Assembly (NCBI GenBank): GCA_943736015.1
Contig: OX031070.1
Location: 20,605,673-20,669,672 of the forward strand
Direction: 5' to 3'
DNA length: 64,000 nt
From: Tridacna crocea
Taxonomy: Eukaryota; Mollusca; Bivalvia; Cardiida; Cardiidae
Shown in pieces: positions 10,465-19,850 of the stretch (the first letter of the stretch is position 1; each line of letters starts with the position of its first letter). A program made the position numbers and the translations under genes. Under the pieces are notes generated by a model. The model was given only the letters and a program-made list of their open reading frames with translations, made no database searches and had not been told where the DNA came from.

Positions 10465-10693
10465 CTAAACCTTTACCAAACAGTCCCGGCTTATTAGGAA
10501 TCTGAGATAGAAGCCTTTTGAAAACATTGTTGGAAAAGGAGAAAATGCTGCTTATCAGCATTTTCTCCTCTTCCCACAATGTTTTCTACCCTGCTGGAAA
10601 CAAGTTTCAAGTTTAGAGTTACGTTTATTTTGTCATCTACAAGTCCTTCCAATTTGGACCAGTCTAAAATTTTGTCCTTTAGTAAAGGTTTAA
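10465..10693 (-). mobile_element. Family A hairpin MITE
   Basis: ACCTTTACCAAACAGTCCC...CCTTTAGTAAAGGTTTAA; the core is GCTGCTTATCAGC, slightly diverged. Confidence 0.75.
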
Positions 10694-10786
10694 AATAATG
10701 TTGCATTTAAAGAAAAAAACTGTCGTAGTGAGCGATTTGTTTTTGCAATATTCTTTGCAAAACTGTTATTTAAGTTGACAGAAAAC

Positions 10787-10983
10787 TTAATTTAAGGGTG
10801 GTCCAAACTGAAAGCACTCCCAGACAACAAAATAAACATAATTAAAATAATGAAATTTGTAGAAATCATCGTGGGAAAAGGAGAAAATGCTGGTTACCAG
10901 CATTTTATCACTTTTCCACGATGTTTTCAAAAGGCTTTTATTTCAGAGTCGTTAAGCCCAGGGATTGTTTAGGAAATGGTTAA
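10787..10983 (+). mobile_element. Family A hairpin MITE, left end truncated
   Basis: Starts inside the TGGTCCAAACTGAAAGCA segment and ends GGAAATGGTTAA. It is about 95 bp from the previous copy, in the opposite orientation. Confidence 0.7.
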
Positions 10984-11226
10984 GTTAATGCAAGAGACAA
11001 TGTGACCTAGCATGAACCTTACTTAACGTCGGATAAGGACGTCAGGAATTTTTAGTATGTCAAACCAGGCACCAGACTAAGTACTATGTGCAGCTCTATG
11101 CACTTTTTCTGGACAATATCCGAGATCTGGCTATGGAGCTATCATCTCTGACGCCATGGAATTTCAATATTGAAAAAAAAAAAGTTTATTCTTCAGTACT
11201 TTAGGAGAAAAAGGTAATTCTGAGGA

Positions 11227-11290
11227 GAGTCTAGATCAAGATTAGACTGGACATAGTGTGCTTTCTGATCTTTGATCTATACAGTCTGTA
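11227..11290. mobile_element. Degenerate family E core
   Basis: 'AGATCAAGATTAGACTGGAC' and 'CTGATCTTTGATCTATACAG' pair around an altered loop. Confidence 0.5.
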
Positions 11291-11569
11291 TGTTAAATCA
11301 AGTCTATAAGATAAGACATTTTCTGAATGTCGGGGAAATCTAATATCTGCCTGTGCAGGTGGTCCCAATTTTGTAATTTATTGGATGTTAGAAGAACTAT
11401 ATCACAGCAATTGGGTGTTGTTTTTTATTATCGACTGTTTAATTTCCATTTAATTCATTTAGTAATTTTAAGCTACATACATGGAAAGGGGTTGGGGTTG
11501 GATAATGAAGACTTAGAGATGACTTACTGATAAGTGAAAAACAAACCTTTATCAAACATGACAGATAGT

Positions 11570-11787
11570 CTAATTTACCAAATGACGAAATTTTAGAATT
11601 GTCCAAGTATGAAGTATTTGCAGAAGACTAAATAGATTTGACTCAAAAATTGAAAATTGATTTGAGAGAAAACATTAAAGGAAAAGTAGAGATTGCTGGT
11701 TACCAGCATTGTCCTCTTTTCCCACAATCTTTAGTAAAGCTTTCTTTTTGGGTTTATAAAAGTTGGGATTATGTAGTAAAGGGCTAA
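11570..11787 (+). mobile_element. Family A hairpin MITE, diverged
   Basis: TAATTTACCAAATGACG left end and TGTAGTAAAGGGCTAA right end; the core GCTGGTTACCAGC is intact. It lies about 140 nt downstream of gene 2's poly(A) signal. Confidence 0.7.
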
Positions 11788-11927
11788 ATGTGACAGATCA
11801 CAAGATTGTTATTCCTGGCTAAATTTTAAGATCGCACAACCATTCAAATACCTGTATATGAAAAATGGTCATTCACCAATTCTGGGCTGCGATTAGAGAG
11901 AGACAAGAAAACTGAATTTGTAGAAAG

Positions 11928-11933
11928 TTTTAA
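11928..11933 (-). promoter_or_regulatory. Probable poly(A) signal of gene 2
   Basis: ATTAAA on the minus strand, 25 nt after the TAA. It is the commonest variant of AATAAA. Confidence 0.4.
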
Positions 11934-11957
11934 TCAATACCCGTAAATATAGACAGT

Positions 11958-12064
11958 TTAAATTTTGACACATGTACAATTGCCATCTACACAATGCCAC
12001 TGAGTTTGAACCCCTAAGTGATCGATACACCGACCATGAATACAGTCGCTCACAAGCAGGCAGG
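11958..12064 (-). CDS. Gene 2 exon 3 (second six-cysteine module and stop)
   Basis: Acceptor CTTTTTCAG|CC. It encodes PCLLVSDCIHGRCID and on to WHCVDGNCTCVKI and TAA. Exactly 107 nt, as in gene 1. An overlapping longer reading frame in another phase has no supporting features. Confidence 0.82.
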
Positions 12065-13952
12065 CTGAAAAAGAGTGAGATCTTTTTTCTCTTTTTTATT
12101 TTACGACCAGCGACTGCAACGAGTACAGAGCGCAAGAAATCAAACATAGGATGTCATCTCTGAGGATGACAAATAAATGCAGATAAGAGACGGAGGTTTA
12201 TCACATAACTTCCCTTGTTTTCAGTGTAATATACCCATCACAAATTTTCTTATCTTATACATGTTTGATATCAGTTTTGTGTGACATCATTTTTGACGTC
12301 ATTTTGTATGTATTTCATACAAGTGAATGGGTCTCATGGGTAATACCGCGGGTGCATTTATGAATGTTTTTGCATCATCTGATCTATATTTGTGAGATAT
12401 CGTTATGTGATAAAAAGAATCTGATATTCATGGACTTTTGAGATAAAACTTTATTAAACTCATCAAGGGAAATGTTATTAAGCTCACCAAAGGCTCGCTT
12501 CATAACATTTCCCTAGACTCGTTTGATAAAATCTTATCTCAAACGCCAACTCATGTCAGATCCTATATGTCTGATTTATAAAAGAAATAAGCAATGCTCT
12601 GGCAAAAGGGTGCATAAAGCAACTCATTGAAAAATTTCATCAAGCAAGTTATCACATAACTATAGATTCATAATTTTTTGTCAAACAGCAGACTGAATAA
12701 TTTGGTACAATAGTGTTTTGGCATGCAGAACATCGACAAACAGCAAAAAATTTCCACCCAGATCAACCTGCACATAATGTACTTCACAGGTTGATCTAGG
12801 TGGAAACTTATTGCAGATGTATTAACCCTTTACCATGCAATCCAGACTTTTAACGACCCTGAGAAAATGGCCTTTTGAAAACATTGTGGAAAAAGGAGAA
12901 AATGCTGGTAACCAGCATTTTCTCCTTTTCCCACAATGTTTTCTATCCTGATGGAAACAAATTTCAATTTTTGAGTAGCATTTATTTTGTCGTCTGCAAA
13001 TGCTTTCAATTTGGACCACTCTAAAATCTTCTAGTGTGGTAAAGAGTTAAGCCCCCTTTCCATTGATCAAGGCTAAACCACTCCAGTCTCAGCAGCCATC
13101 TACGTCCAGTTACTTATCTAGCTGGACCGACAGAGATCTGACCTAAATTATGTTATAATCATGTGACGGTTTGAAATTGATCAGTATGACACTTCTAGAC
13201 CATTGCAATATGCCATGTTTTTACACCATGAAGGAAGTGTCTTGAAAAATTATTCTCAGAAAAAAAAAGAAATGCTGATATTACTCAAACAACTTGCCAT
13301 GAATATGCTGCCAAGCTCCTTTGGTCAGTTGTTAAAATTGCCCACTTGACTCCCTGGGTCAGCCAAATCTGACCAAGAGGATTAATGAAGTCATAGCCAG
13401 GATTCGTTCTATGTAAAGCTGAACATTGTTCAATGATATTTATGTGAGACTACAGCCAGTTGCATGGAAAGAATTAAAATGTAGAGCACTGGTGTAAGAA
13501 AATCAAGGAAAGTGCAGAAAGGTTCATTTGCCACCAATGAGATAATTTTTGTCATGCCGTTAAAACACAAAATGATTAACCATGTAATCTACCAGTATCT
13601 ACCATTACATCATACTTGAACACTTCAAAGACAGGCACAATGACACTACTAAACATCGGCTACTAAACATTAGATCGAAAAAAAACCCCGGCAAATCCAC
13701 AAACAAAAATAGGCAAAACTGTGATTTGCCAATTACTGTATAGCAGTGAGTCAAAGATGGTGATTTTCATCCTGTTTTCAATTTTGCAAACTATCGGTTG
13801 TGTGACACCAAAAATATTTTCAAGGGAGACAACTTTTTAACGACTTACCATTAAGCTTACCCATCGTTATCGCAATGGTCTGTGTCTAACACAATTGCAA
13901 TCGTGATTTGCTTTTAAGCCTAGTTTTTGGAAATTAAAAAGAAAATGAATAT

Positions 13953-13987
<35 letters not shown>

Positions 13988-16900
13988 AAAGGAGAGGAGA
14001 GGAGAGGAGAGGAGAGGAGAGGAGAGGAGAGAAAGAAAGAAAGAAAGAAAGAAAGATGTTCACTTACGTTTTAGCTCTTTGCTACATGTACAGTGTGAAT
14101 CTTTACATTCAACGTGAGCATGACCCGCTAAGGCAGACGAACAAAAAGTATGTCCACACTGATCGGCCGTCCTACAAGTCTCGGCATAGATATAACATAC
14201 AGTACCTATAATATATGTGTATCTTTAAAGTAATAAATAGACAAAATTCTAAATTTGTCAATTCAAAATATTGCTCTGATTCTAAATTCCAAGACTTGCT
14301 GTATGATTGGCCGAAACATTTCGTCTCAGCCTATCAGATTATTTGGGATATAGAATTAGATTTAGTTTAGTTCTAAATTCAGACCCACGCCTTTAAGATG
14401 ACAGAGATCTCTCGTATTTTCAGTTTTAATCTTTTTTACGGGGCAATTTCAAACTCGTCTATAATGGAAGTCTTTAAAAGAGAAAGATAATTCAAATGAA
14501 TGTTTTCGTCCATGAATAGGTAGGAAACATTGTAGAAAAGGAAAAAAATACTGGTTACCAGCATTTTGTTCCTTTTTCACTATTTTTTCAAGGGCCTTCT
14601 TTAAATACAGATACTTTTCAAACATTAAATCAAGTCTGTTTTTAATGTTTTGACCCATTACCACACAATCTCTACTTGTGTGGTGCCTGTGGGTGTTAGA
14701 TAGAGCATCGGGCTTGTATACCCATAAGGTCCTGAGTTCGATACCCAGAAGCGGGTGTCAACTTCGGGATTTTTCATCAGCCTACACATTCGGCGCGAGT
14801 ACTGGTGTAGTTCCAGGAAGCAAAATCGTGAGAGAGATTAGTATAAATTGTATGTATTTGTTTATCAACCGATGTTAAATAAGTATGTTTAAATGAAACT
14901 AATCCCTACTTTTGACGACCCTGAGAGAGACGCCTTTAGAAAACATTGTAGGAAAAGGAGAAAATGCTGGTAACCAGCATTTTCTCCTTTCTAACAATAT
15001 TTTCTACTTCTACCCTTCACACAACAAATTTAAAATTTTCCGTCACTTTTATTCTATCGTCTGCAAAATGCTTTCGATTTTGCCAAGCCTAAGATTTTGT
15101 CATTTGGTAATGAGTTAAATGGGTGTTTCAAAGTAGTCTGCTTTAAAGGTCTATTTTACATGAAATACACAGACGAAGCTTCAAACATAGCTTCCGAAGA
15201 AAACATTATGGAAAACATTTATGTTTATTATGTTATGGAATTTAAGCATCATTAGTCATGTGTCAATCACTTGACATTCTCATAATGCTTTTTTTTTTTT
15301 ATTTTTGGCGCGAAATCTAAAAATAACGTAAGAGGCTTGGTAGCCTTTTAAGGGAATATATTATTATTTCTTTTATTTTATGTTCTTAACCATTTGTGAT
15401 TTGTATTTTTTTCCCCATTTAGATTTCACTTATATTATATACTTTTTAACTAGGTGATATGTGAAAAATCTAAATAACCACCTTTAAATTTTTTAGCACT
15501 GAAAACGGAAAGCCAGGGTTTTTAAAAACACATGTAGAAGGCAGTATAAGGATAGTGAGGATTCGGATCATGTTTCCGTCTCCGGGTGAAGTTTGGCACA
15601 CACATTAAAAAGGTTTTAAACTTTGTCGATTTCATGCGAAGCCCAGGTTGCACTTAAAAAATGAGTAAATTAAAGCTGGAACTCTCTTACAGGAGTCAAG
15701 TAGTTTTAGGAAGGAGTTCTACAGCTTGTTTAGCTTACCTGAGCACGAAGTGCTCAAGATGAGCTATTGTGATCGGTCAATGTCGGTCGTCCGTCTGTCC
15801 GTCCGTCCGTTCACAATTACAAAGAAAATATTCTTCTCCTAAACTAACAATCATATTTCAATCAAACTTCTCAGAAATGATCCTTGGTCATGCTCTTTCA
15901 AAATACTTCAAAGAATTGAAATCAGTAAGAACTATCGTTGCCTTGGAAACCGAGTGAAAAAAATTTAAAGATGCTCTTGTCCCAAACTGTAAGGGCGAAA
16001 GCTTTCATATTTGGCACGTAGCATCATTTAGTGACCTTCTACCATAATACTGCAAATTATGGCTCTGGTGTTGAAATTGGCCCTATGTTGTGGGTTCTCG
16101 GATTTCACATAGAGATAAAGAAGGAAATCTTTAAAAATCTTCTTGTCCCAAACCGTAAGGGCTAGAGCTTTCATTTATGGCATGTAGCATCATGTAGTGG
16201 CCCTCTACCAAAATACTTAGCGCTGGTGTTGAAATTAGCCCCATGTTGTCTGGAGCAAAACTTTGTCATCTTAAGTAGGAATGGCTTAAAATATGGTATG
16301 CTTATTTGTTACAATATTTGGAAGTGCAGTGTGCAAGATTTGTAACTCTACTTTATACTATCTTTGAGTTATTTTCCTTAGAGCTTCATTTTTACAGCAT
16401 TTAGTGCCTGTGAGGAATATAACTGTCATCTCAAGTCAGACCGACTTCAGACTTGGAATGCATATTTGTTGCAATACTACGTTCAAGAACAATAACTCTA
16501 CCTAACGCTGATATCAATTTGATCTTCATTTATACAGTATTTCTTGCTTGTCCGGAACAGAACTTTCACCTCAAGTCAAATTGACTTGAGACTTTTTATA
16601 AACATTTGTTGCATTACCTGCCCTTTGCATTTATTATACCTCCTCGACAAAATTGAATGGTGTTGGGACGGGCATATCTTGCGACAATTTGCTTCTCTTG
16701 TTTCATTATCATTTGGCCTTGAACTGGATATTTGGTCTTTATCTTCATTGTTGATTAACTGCGTAGTACTCACGTGAGCGATATAGGACCATCGTGGTCC
16801 TCTTGTTTTTCATAGCATAGGTATACTTGATTGGTGTAATTCGTGCTTTACTTCCGGTTAACACGGACCTTAACTCTTTTAGTAAACATCCCTTGTTCAA

Positions 16901-17604
16901 ACGATCCTGGAAGGACAGCTTTTAAAAACGGTATAGAAAGAGGAGATAAAAACTCACTGAAGAGATAATAAGCAAATTTGATCTTAATTCCTATGTTTTC
17001 AAACGGGACAATCTTGCAAAAAAAAAAAGGTTCTTATATCAAAATATCATACATGCAAGTTAATCATATGAAATTTCAAAATAGTGAATTAAGAATAAAA
17101 TCAGTGAAGCACTTGTTCTTTGAAGTATCTGTTTTGCAGTGAATTATATTCTTAAGATAATTTGAGCGTGACAAAGGCAAGAACAATCTATCTAAACCAC
17201 TAGGCTGCTAAACGGGACTCTAGAACCTGATACGGACAGTCTAGATAAAAATCAGATCGCACAGAGCGGACAGTTTGATCTTTCATCTACACTGTACCGT
17301 ACGATAAAGACGCACTTTCCCATTAAGAAATTTTGGGTTTACTATCCGCTTAGCAGTTTTATTTCACTAAATAAGTAGGATAAGGAATAAAAGAATGAGT
17401 TTAGCTTTAGAAAAATATTTACTATCAAATAGAGATACGGAAATGTTACAAACAGTTTACTTCAATAAATGATAATTATAAATTTACGTAGATTAAAAAA
17501 ACACATTAACACGTGTTGTAAGTCTCTATGAACTTTATGAATGAATATTTTGAAAGTGGATGATTATACTCACACAGGAACGCTAAAATGGACAACAGTT
17601 TCAT
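11958..17604 (-). CDS. Gene 2: paralogous secreted 12-cysteine protein, cvSI-like protease inhibitor (three spliced exons)
   Basis: Read on the minus strand, coding exons 17604-17574, 14205-14068 and 12064-11958 join in phase 1 at both junctions to give 91 residues and TAA. The signal peptide is MKLLSILAFLCTVCYIYA with a likely cut before Glu19. The mature chain has twelve cysteines, C-x5-C-x4-C-x11-C-x4-C-x-C, x6, C-x5-C-x4-C-x11-C-x4-C-x-C, nearly identical in spacing to gene 1. Shared blocks include HVEC, HCTCS, PCLL and HCVDGNCxC. Donors are GTGAGT and GTAAGT; acceptors are TATTATAG and TTTTTCAG. ATTAAA follows the stop by about 25 nt. The introns (3.4 and 2.0 kb) are full of repeats. The two proteins are clearly diverged outside the cysteines, so both are probably functional. 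Protease inhibition is inferred from resemblance to the cvSI (I83) family. Confidence 0.8.
12593..13077. mobile_element. Family B element interrupted by a family A insertion
   Basis: Left end GCAATGCTCTGGCAAAAGGG, hairpin 'AGATCAACCTGCACATAATG', then TTGCAGATGTATTAA. After the inserted family A copy (12822-13050) it resumes as TTAAGCCCCCTTTCC. Removing the insert and one TTAA restores the usual family B right end. Confidence 0.75.
12822..13050 (-). mobile_element. Family A hairpin MITE inserted in a family B element
   Basis: TTAACCCTTTACCATGCAATCC...CTAGTGTGGTAAAGAGTTAA. The flanking element is split precisely at TTAA, which is present on both sides: a directly visible target-site duplication. 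Confidence 0.9.
13952..14056. repeat. Compound microsatellite (GAAA)n(GGAGA)n(GAAA)n
   Basis: About 105 bp of pure purine on the plus strand with a central GGAGA/GAGAG block. On the minus strand it is a pyrimidine tract starting about 11 nt after gene 2 exon 2's donor. Confidence 0.9.
14068..14205 (-). CDS. Gene 2 exon 2 (first six-cysteine module)
   Basis: Acceptor TATTATAG|GT, donor AAAC|GTAAGT. It encodes TVCYIYAETCRTADQC and on to HVECKDSHCTCSKELK. At 138 nt it is one codon longer than gene 1 exon 2, placed between cysteines 3 and 4. The intron that follows runs straight into a GAAA/GGAGA microsatellite (13952-14056). Confidence 0.8.
14449..14645. mobile_element. Degenerate family A copy
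   Basis: Core 'ACTGGTTACCAGCATTTTG' and 'GTAGGAAACATTGTAGAAAAGG' remain; the arms are mutated. Confidence 0.5.
14657..15118 (-). mobile_element. Family A hairpin MITE split by a SINE
   Basis: CCATTACCACACAATCTCTACTT precedes the SINE and AATCCCTACTTTTGACG follows it; the end is TTTGGTAATGAGTTAA. The element continues across the SINE with an 11-bp duplication. Confidence 0.75.
14678..14900 (+). mobile_element. Family H tRNA-derived SINE with target-site duplication
   Basis: tRNA-like head (TTAGATAGAGCATCGGG...GTCCTGAGTTCGATACCC), body GCGGGTGTCAACTTCGGG, tail 'GATGTTAAATAAGTATG'. It is flanked by AATCTCTACTT (14667-14677) and AATCCCTACTT (14901-14911). Confidence 0.8.
15150..15510 (+). repeat. 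Family L dispersed repeat
   Basis: Matches 58235-58575 over the whole stretch: CAGACGAAGCTTCAAACATAG, TTATGTTATGGAATTTAA, AAGAGGCT..GTAGCCTTTTAAGGG. No coding content was seen. Confidence 0.6.
15731..16809 (+). repeat. Family I bivalve-type long repeat
   Basis: Starts GAGCACGAAGTGCTC (a hairpin) followed by GAGCTATTGTGATCG and a GTCCGTCCGTCC run; ends GTGAGCGATATAGGACCATCGTGGTCCTCTTG. Confidence 0.75.
16866..16960. mobile_element. Degenerate family A fragment
   Basis: 'TTAACTCTTTTAGTAAAC' and 'GACAGCTTTTAAAAACGG' only; another trace lies at about 17723-17810. Confidence 0.35.
17205..17310. mobile_element. Family E element with left flank
   Basis: Flank TAGGCTGCTAAACGGGACTC, then CAGTCTAGATAAAAATCAGATC and AGTTTGATCTTTCATCTACAC. 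Confidence 0.55.
17574..17604 (-). CDS. Gene 2 exon 1 (signal peptide)
   Basis: MKLLSILAFL plus one T of a Cys codon, then donor T|GTGAGT. The start context ACAATGA has A at -3. Length is 31 nt, as in gene 1. Confidence 0.75.
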
Positions 17605-17670
17605 TGTGGAGTCTCAAATTTTAAAGTGTTTGGTGTGACTACGAAAGATAAGCTTTTAAAAGCCGGTGAA
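17605..17670 (-). promoter_or_regulatory. Likely core promoter of gene 2
   Basis: On the minus strand GGCTTTTAAAAGC (about 17651-17664) sits some 50 nt before the ATG and could serve as an A/T-rich TATA-like element; a GATAAG motif overlaps it on the plus strand. Gene 1 also has GATA motifs near its start. Confidence 0.3.
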
Positions 17671-18019
17671 TAATCTAAAATCCTTGACTAGATCGTGACC
17701 TTTATTCAGTAAAAAGAAACAATAACTTCACCAAACAAGCCCTCAGTTTAAGACATATAGAGGAAGGCCATTGAAAAACGTGTCGGAAAAGGAAAAGGTG
17801 CAATAGTCCGAGGAATGTAGGAAGTTAGTAATTTTGGAAGTGTTTATGGGTAAGGGTGGGGGCTGATTCAGATACTAATTTTACTCACGTTTTTTGGTTG
17901 GAGTTACAGAATCTAGACACCTCAACCCTATTGTGGATTTTGGATCAGTAATTTCTCATCGCTTTTTATTGCGGTCGCCCTATAGATCTTTAAATACAGA
18001 GATCTTTGGCAGTAAGCTG

Positions 18020-18248
18020 TAAACTCTTTACTAGACGACACAATTTTTTAGACTTGTCCAAACTGAAAGCATTTGCAGACAACAAAATAAATGTGACTGA
18101 AAAACTGAAATATGTTTTTTTTTTTTTTTTTTTTGAAAGGTAGAAAATATTGTGGGAAAAGGAGAAAATACTGGAGACTATAATTTCTCCATTTTGGCAA
18201 TGTTTTGACACATCCAAGAACCAATTACACTGTGTAAGTAATGTTTAA
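18020..18248 (+). mobile_element. Family A hairpin MITE, diverged
   Basis: AACTCTTTACTAGACGACAC left end; the core has become GGAGACTATAATTTCTCC and a 22-nt T run interrupts the left arm. Confidence 0.65.
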
Positions 18249-18347
18249 ATTGTCAATAGCATATCCTTTGAGTTTGAAAAAAAATGTGAATTTTGTTGCC
18301 GTGTTAGTTAAAGCTTAATTGATTTCAGAGGTCTGTCTCCTCTGCTT

Positions 18348-18545
18348 TTAACTCTGTACCAAACAACAAAAGTGAAAGCACTTGCAGACAACAAAATACA
18401 TGTAACCAAAACATTAAAATTTGTTTCCAGCAGGGCAGGAAACATTGTGGGTAAAGGAACAGCATTTCTTTCTTTTCCCCCAATGTTGTCAAAAGGCATC
18501 TATTTCAGGATCGTAAAAACCATGGATTGTTTTGAAAAGGATTAA
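18348..18545 (+). mobile_element. Family A hairpin MITE with shortened core
   Basis: TTAACTCTGTACCAAACAAC...TTGTTTTGAAAAGGATTAA; the usual GCTGGTTACCAGC centre is deleted between GGTAAAGGA and ACAGCATTT. Confidence 0.65.
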
Positions 18546-18849
18546 ATGGAGATAGGAAAGCTTGTTTTGACATCAATTCTTACAAGTTCAGTGCTGTAAC
18601 GATAGTTTTCTTATCTATGACATACTGTTATAGGATGGAATTTGGTAATATTTCCCACTGGTTCCCTGCATTCTCACACCCAAACAGTCTTGCAATTCTG
18701 TGATACAAGCCGTTTTTAAATGCTGTGACAACTATATAAACCAATTATGATGAGATATCCATTTCCCCCGACCCTTTTTACTGAGTGCAAAATTTGCCCT
18801 TTCTTCATCTGCGAATAGTACCCAGGACCCGAGAATATTAAAAGGTAAT

Positions 18850-18895
18850 TCTCAGAACGTGCAGCCTGATCTTAGATCAACACTTTCCGATAAGA
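18850..18895. mobile_element. Family E half core
   Basis: CAGAACGTGCAGCCTGATC and TTAGATCAACACTTTCCG; the left arm is absent. Confidence 0.45.
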
Positions 18896-18928
18896 AGGTA
18901 ATATTTCTCAAAATATAGTTGGAAATTA

Positions 18929-19272
18929 GCCAGTGGCTTGGAAAGAAAATTGTGCGGAGTACTGATAAGAGACTCCAGGGCCCGTATTCACCAACCATTA
19001 TTGAGAATATTCTTAGTCTTATTCTCCAAGGTTTTCTACATTTGTAAGTAACACAACTTCTGATTGGCTAAACCAAATGGTTTAGCCAATCAGAAGTTGT
19101 ATTACTTACAAATGTAGAAAATTCTGGAGAATAAGACAAAGAACATTCTTAAGAATGGTTGGCGAATACGGGCCCAGGAAAGCATGGATAGATTCACTGG
19201 CCGCGGTGATATCACTGAAATAATAATTAAGTTGAAAATTGCGTTAAACACCAAACAATCAATCTATCAATC
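18929..19272 (+). mobile_element. Family G SINE, 5' truncated and split by a family F element
   Basis: Starts at the body (GCCAGTGGCTTGGAAAGAAA), breaks after AGACTCCAG at about 18976, resumes GGAAAGCATGGATAG at about 19177 and ends AAACACCAAACAATCAATC. Confidence 0.75.
18977..19176. mobile_element. Family F hairpin MITE
   Basis: Ends GGGCCCGTATTCACC / GGCGAATACGGGCCC. The centre is GATTGGCTAAACCA / TGGTTTAGCCAATC. The whole element folds back on itself. Confidence 0.8.
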
Positions 19273-19357
19273 CTCAAAATATAACTTTGAAATAGTAATA
19301 TTTTCACTATAGGATTGATTTTTGTTTTCTTAGCTTTTTTTTTTAGCAGAGTCAGTG

Positions 19358-19553
19358 TTAGTTCTTTACCAGATGGCAACACTGTATGCTTATTCTAATT
19401 GAAAGCATTTTGTACATAACAAATCAACCATGATTCGAACGATTGGACTTGCATTTGAAAATGGAGATAACATTTTTGGAAAAGGAGAAAATCTGGACAC
19501 CAGCCATTCCCCACAGGGTATCTAAAACTCAGTATTGTGTGGTAAAAGGTTAA
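19358..19553 (+). mobile_element. Diverged family A copy
   Basis: 'TTAGTTCTTTACCAGATGG' to 'TGTGTGGTAAAAGGTTAA'; the core is reduced to TCTGGACACCAGCC. Confidence 0.55.
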
Positions 19554-19584
19554 TATGTAGCCTTTTCAAACTGGACACGTCTAA

Positions 19585-19850
19585 ATGAGCCACGTTCTGG
19601 CAAAAGGGGGCGTAATACATCTCCGTAAACCACGGCACCAAGCATATCACCTCAAAATTATGGATCCATTTTATCCATTTCTTTTAACAGTCACCTTTAT
19701 TATGAGATCGACTGGTCAATCGACTTACAGAAAATTGACCAAGAGCGAAACGTTTCGGCTCAGGTCAGCCTGCACGGACTGCGCAGGCTGACCTGAGTCG
19801 ATACTTTTTGCAGATGGATTAAGCCCCCTCTTCACAGAGCACGGCTCAGA
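19585..19850. mobile_element. Family B palindromic element, complete
   Basis: GAGCCACGTTCTGGCAAAAGG / CCTCTTCACAGAGCACGGCTC ends; hairpin CAGGTCAGCCTGCACGG near 19760. Confidence 0.7.

Larger units (their letters stand above)
12065..14067 (-). other. Gene 2 intron 2 (2,003 nt)
   Basis: Holds a family B element interrupted by a family A element, then (13051-13930) sequence without recognised features, then a microsatellite next to the donor. The inverted pair around 12460-12540 (ATAAAACTTTATTAAACTC / GAGTCGTTTGATAAAATC style) is an imperfect palindrome. Confidence 0.55.
14206..17573 (-). other. Gene 2 intron 1 (3,368 nt)
   Basis: Holds a degenerate family A copy, a family A copy split by a SINE, a family L repeat, a family I element, remnants of family A near 16870 and an E element at 17205. 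No further exon is visible. Confidence 0.55.

Noticed and set aside
11893..12147. 84-codon minus-strand frame over gene 2 exon 3
   Set aside because: It is in a different phase from the cysteine-rich frame and reads through the intron and acceptor; it has no paralogue support.
14683..14755. tRNA gene at the family H head
   Set aside because: Same reasoning: it is followed by the repeated body seen at 41077 and flanked by an insertion duplication.
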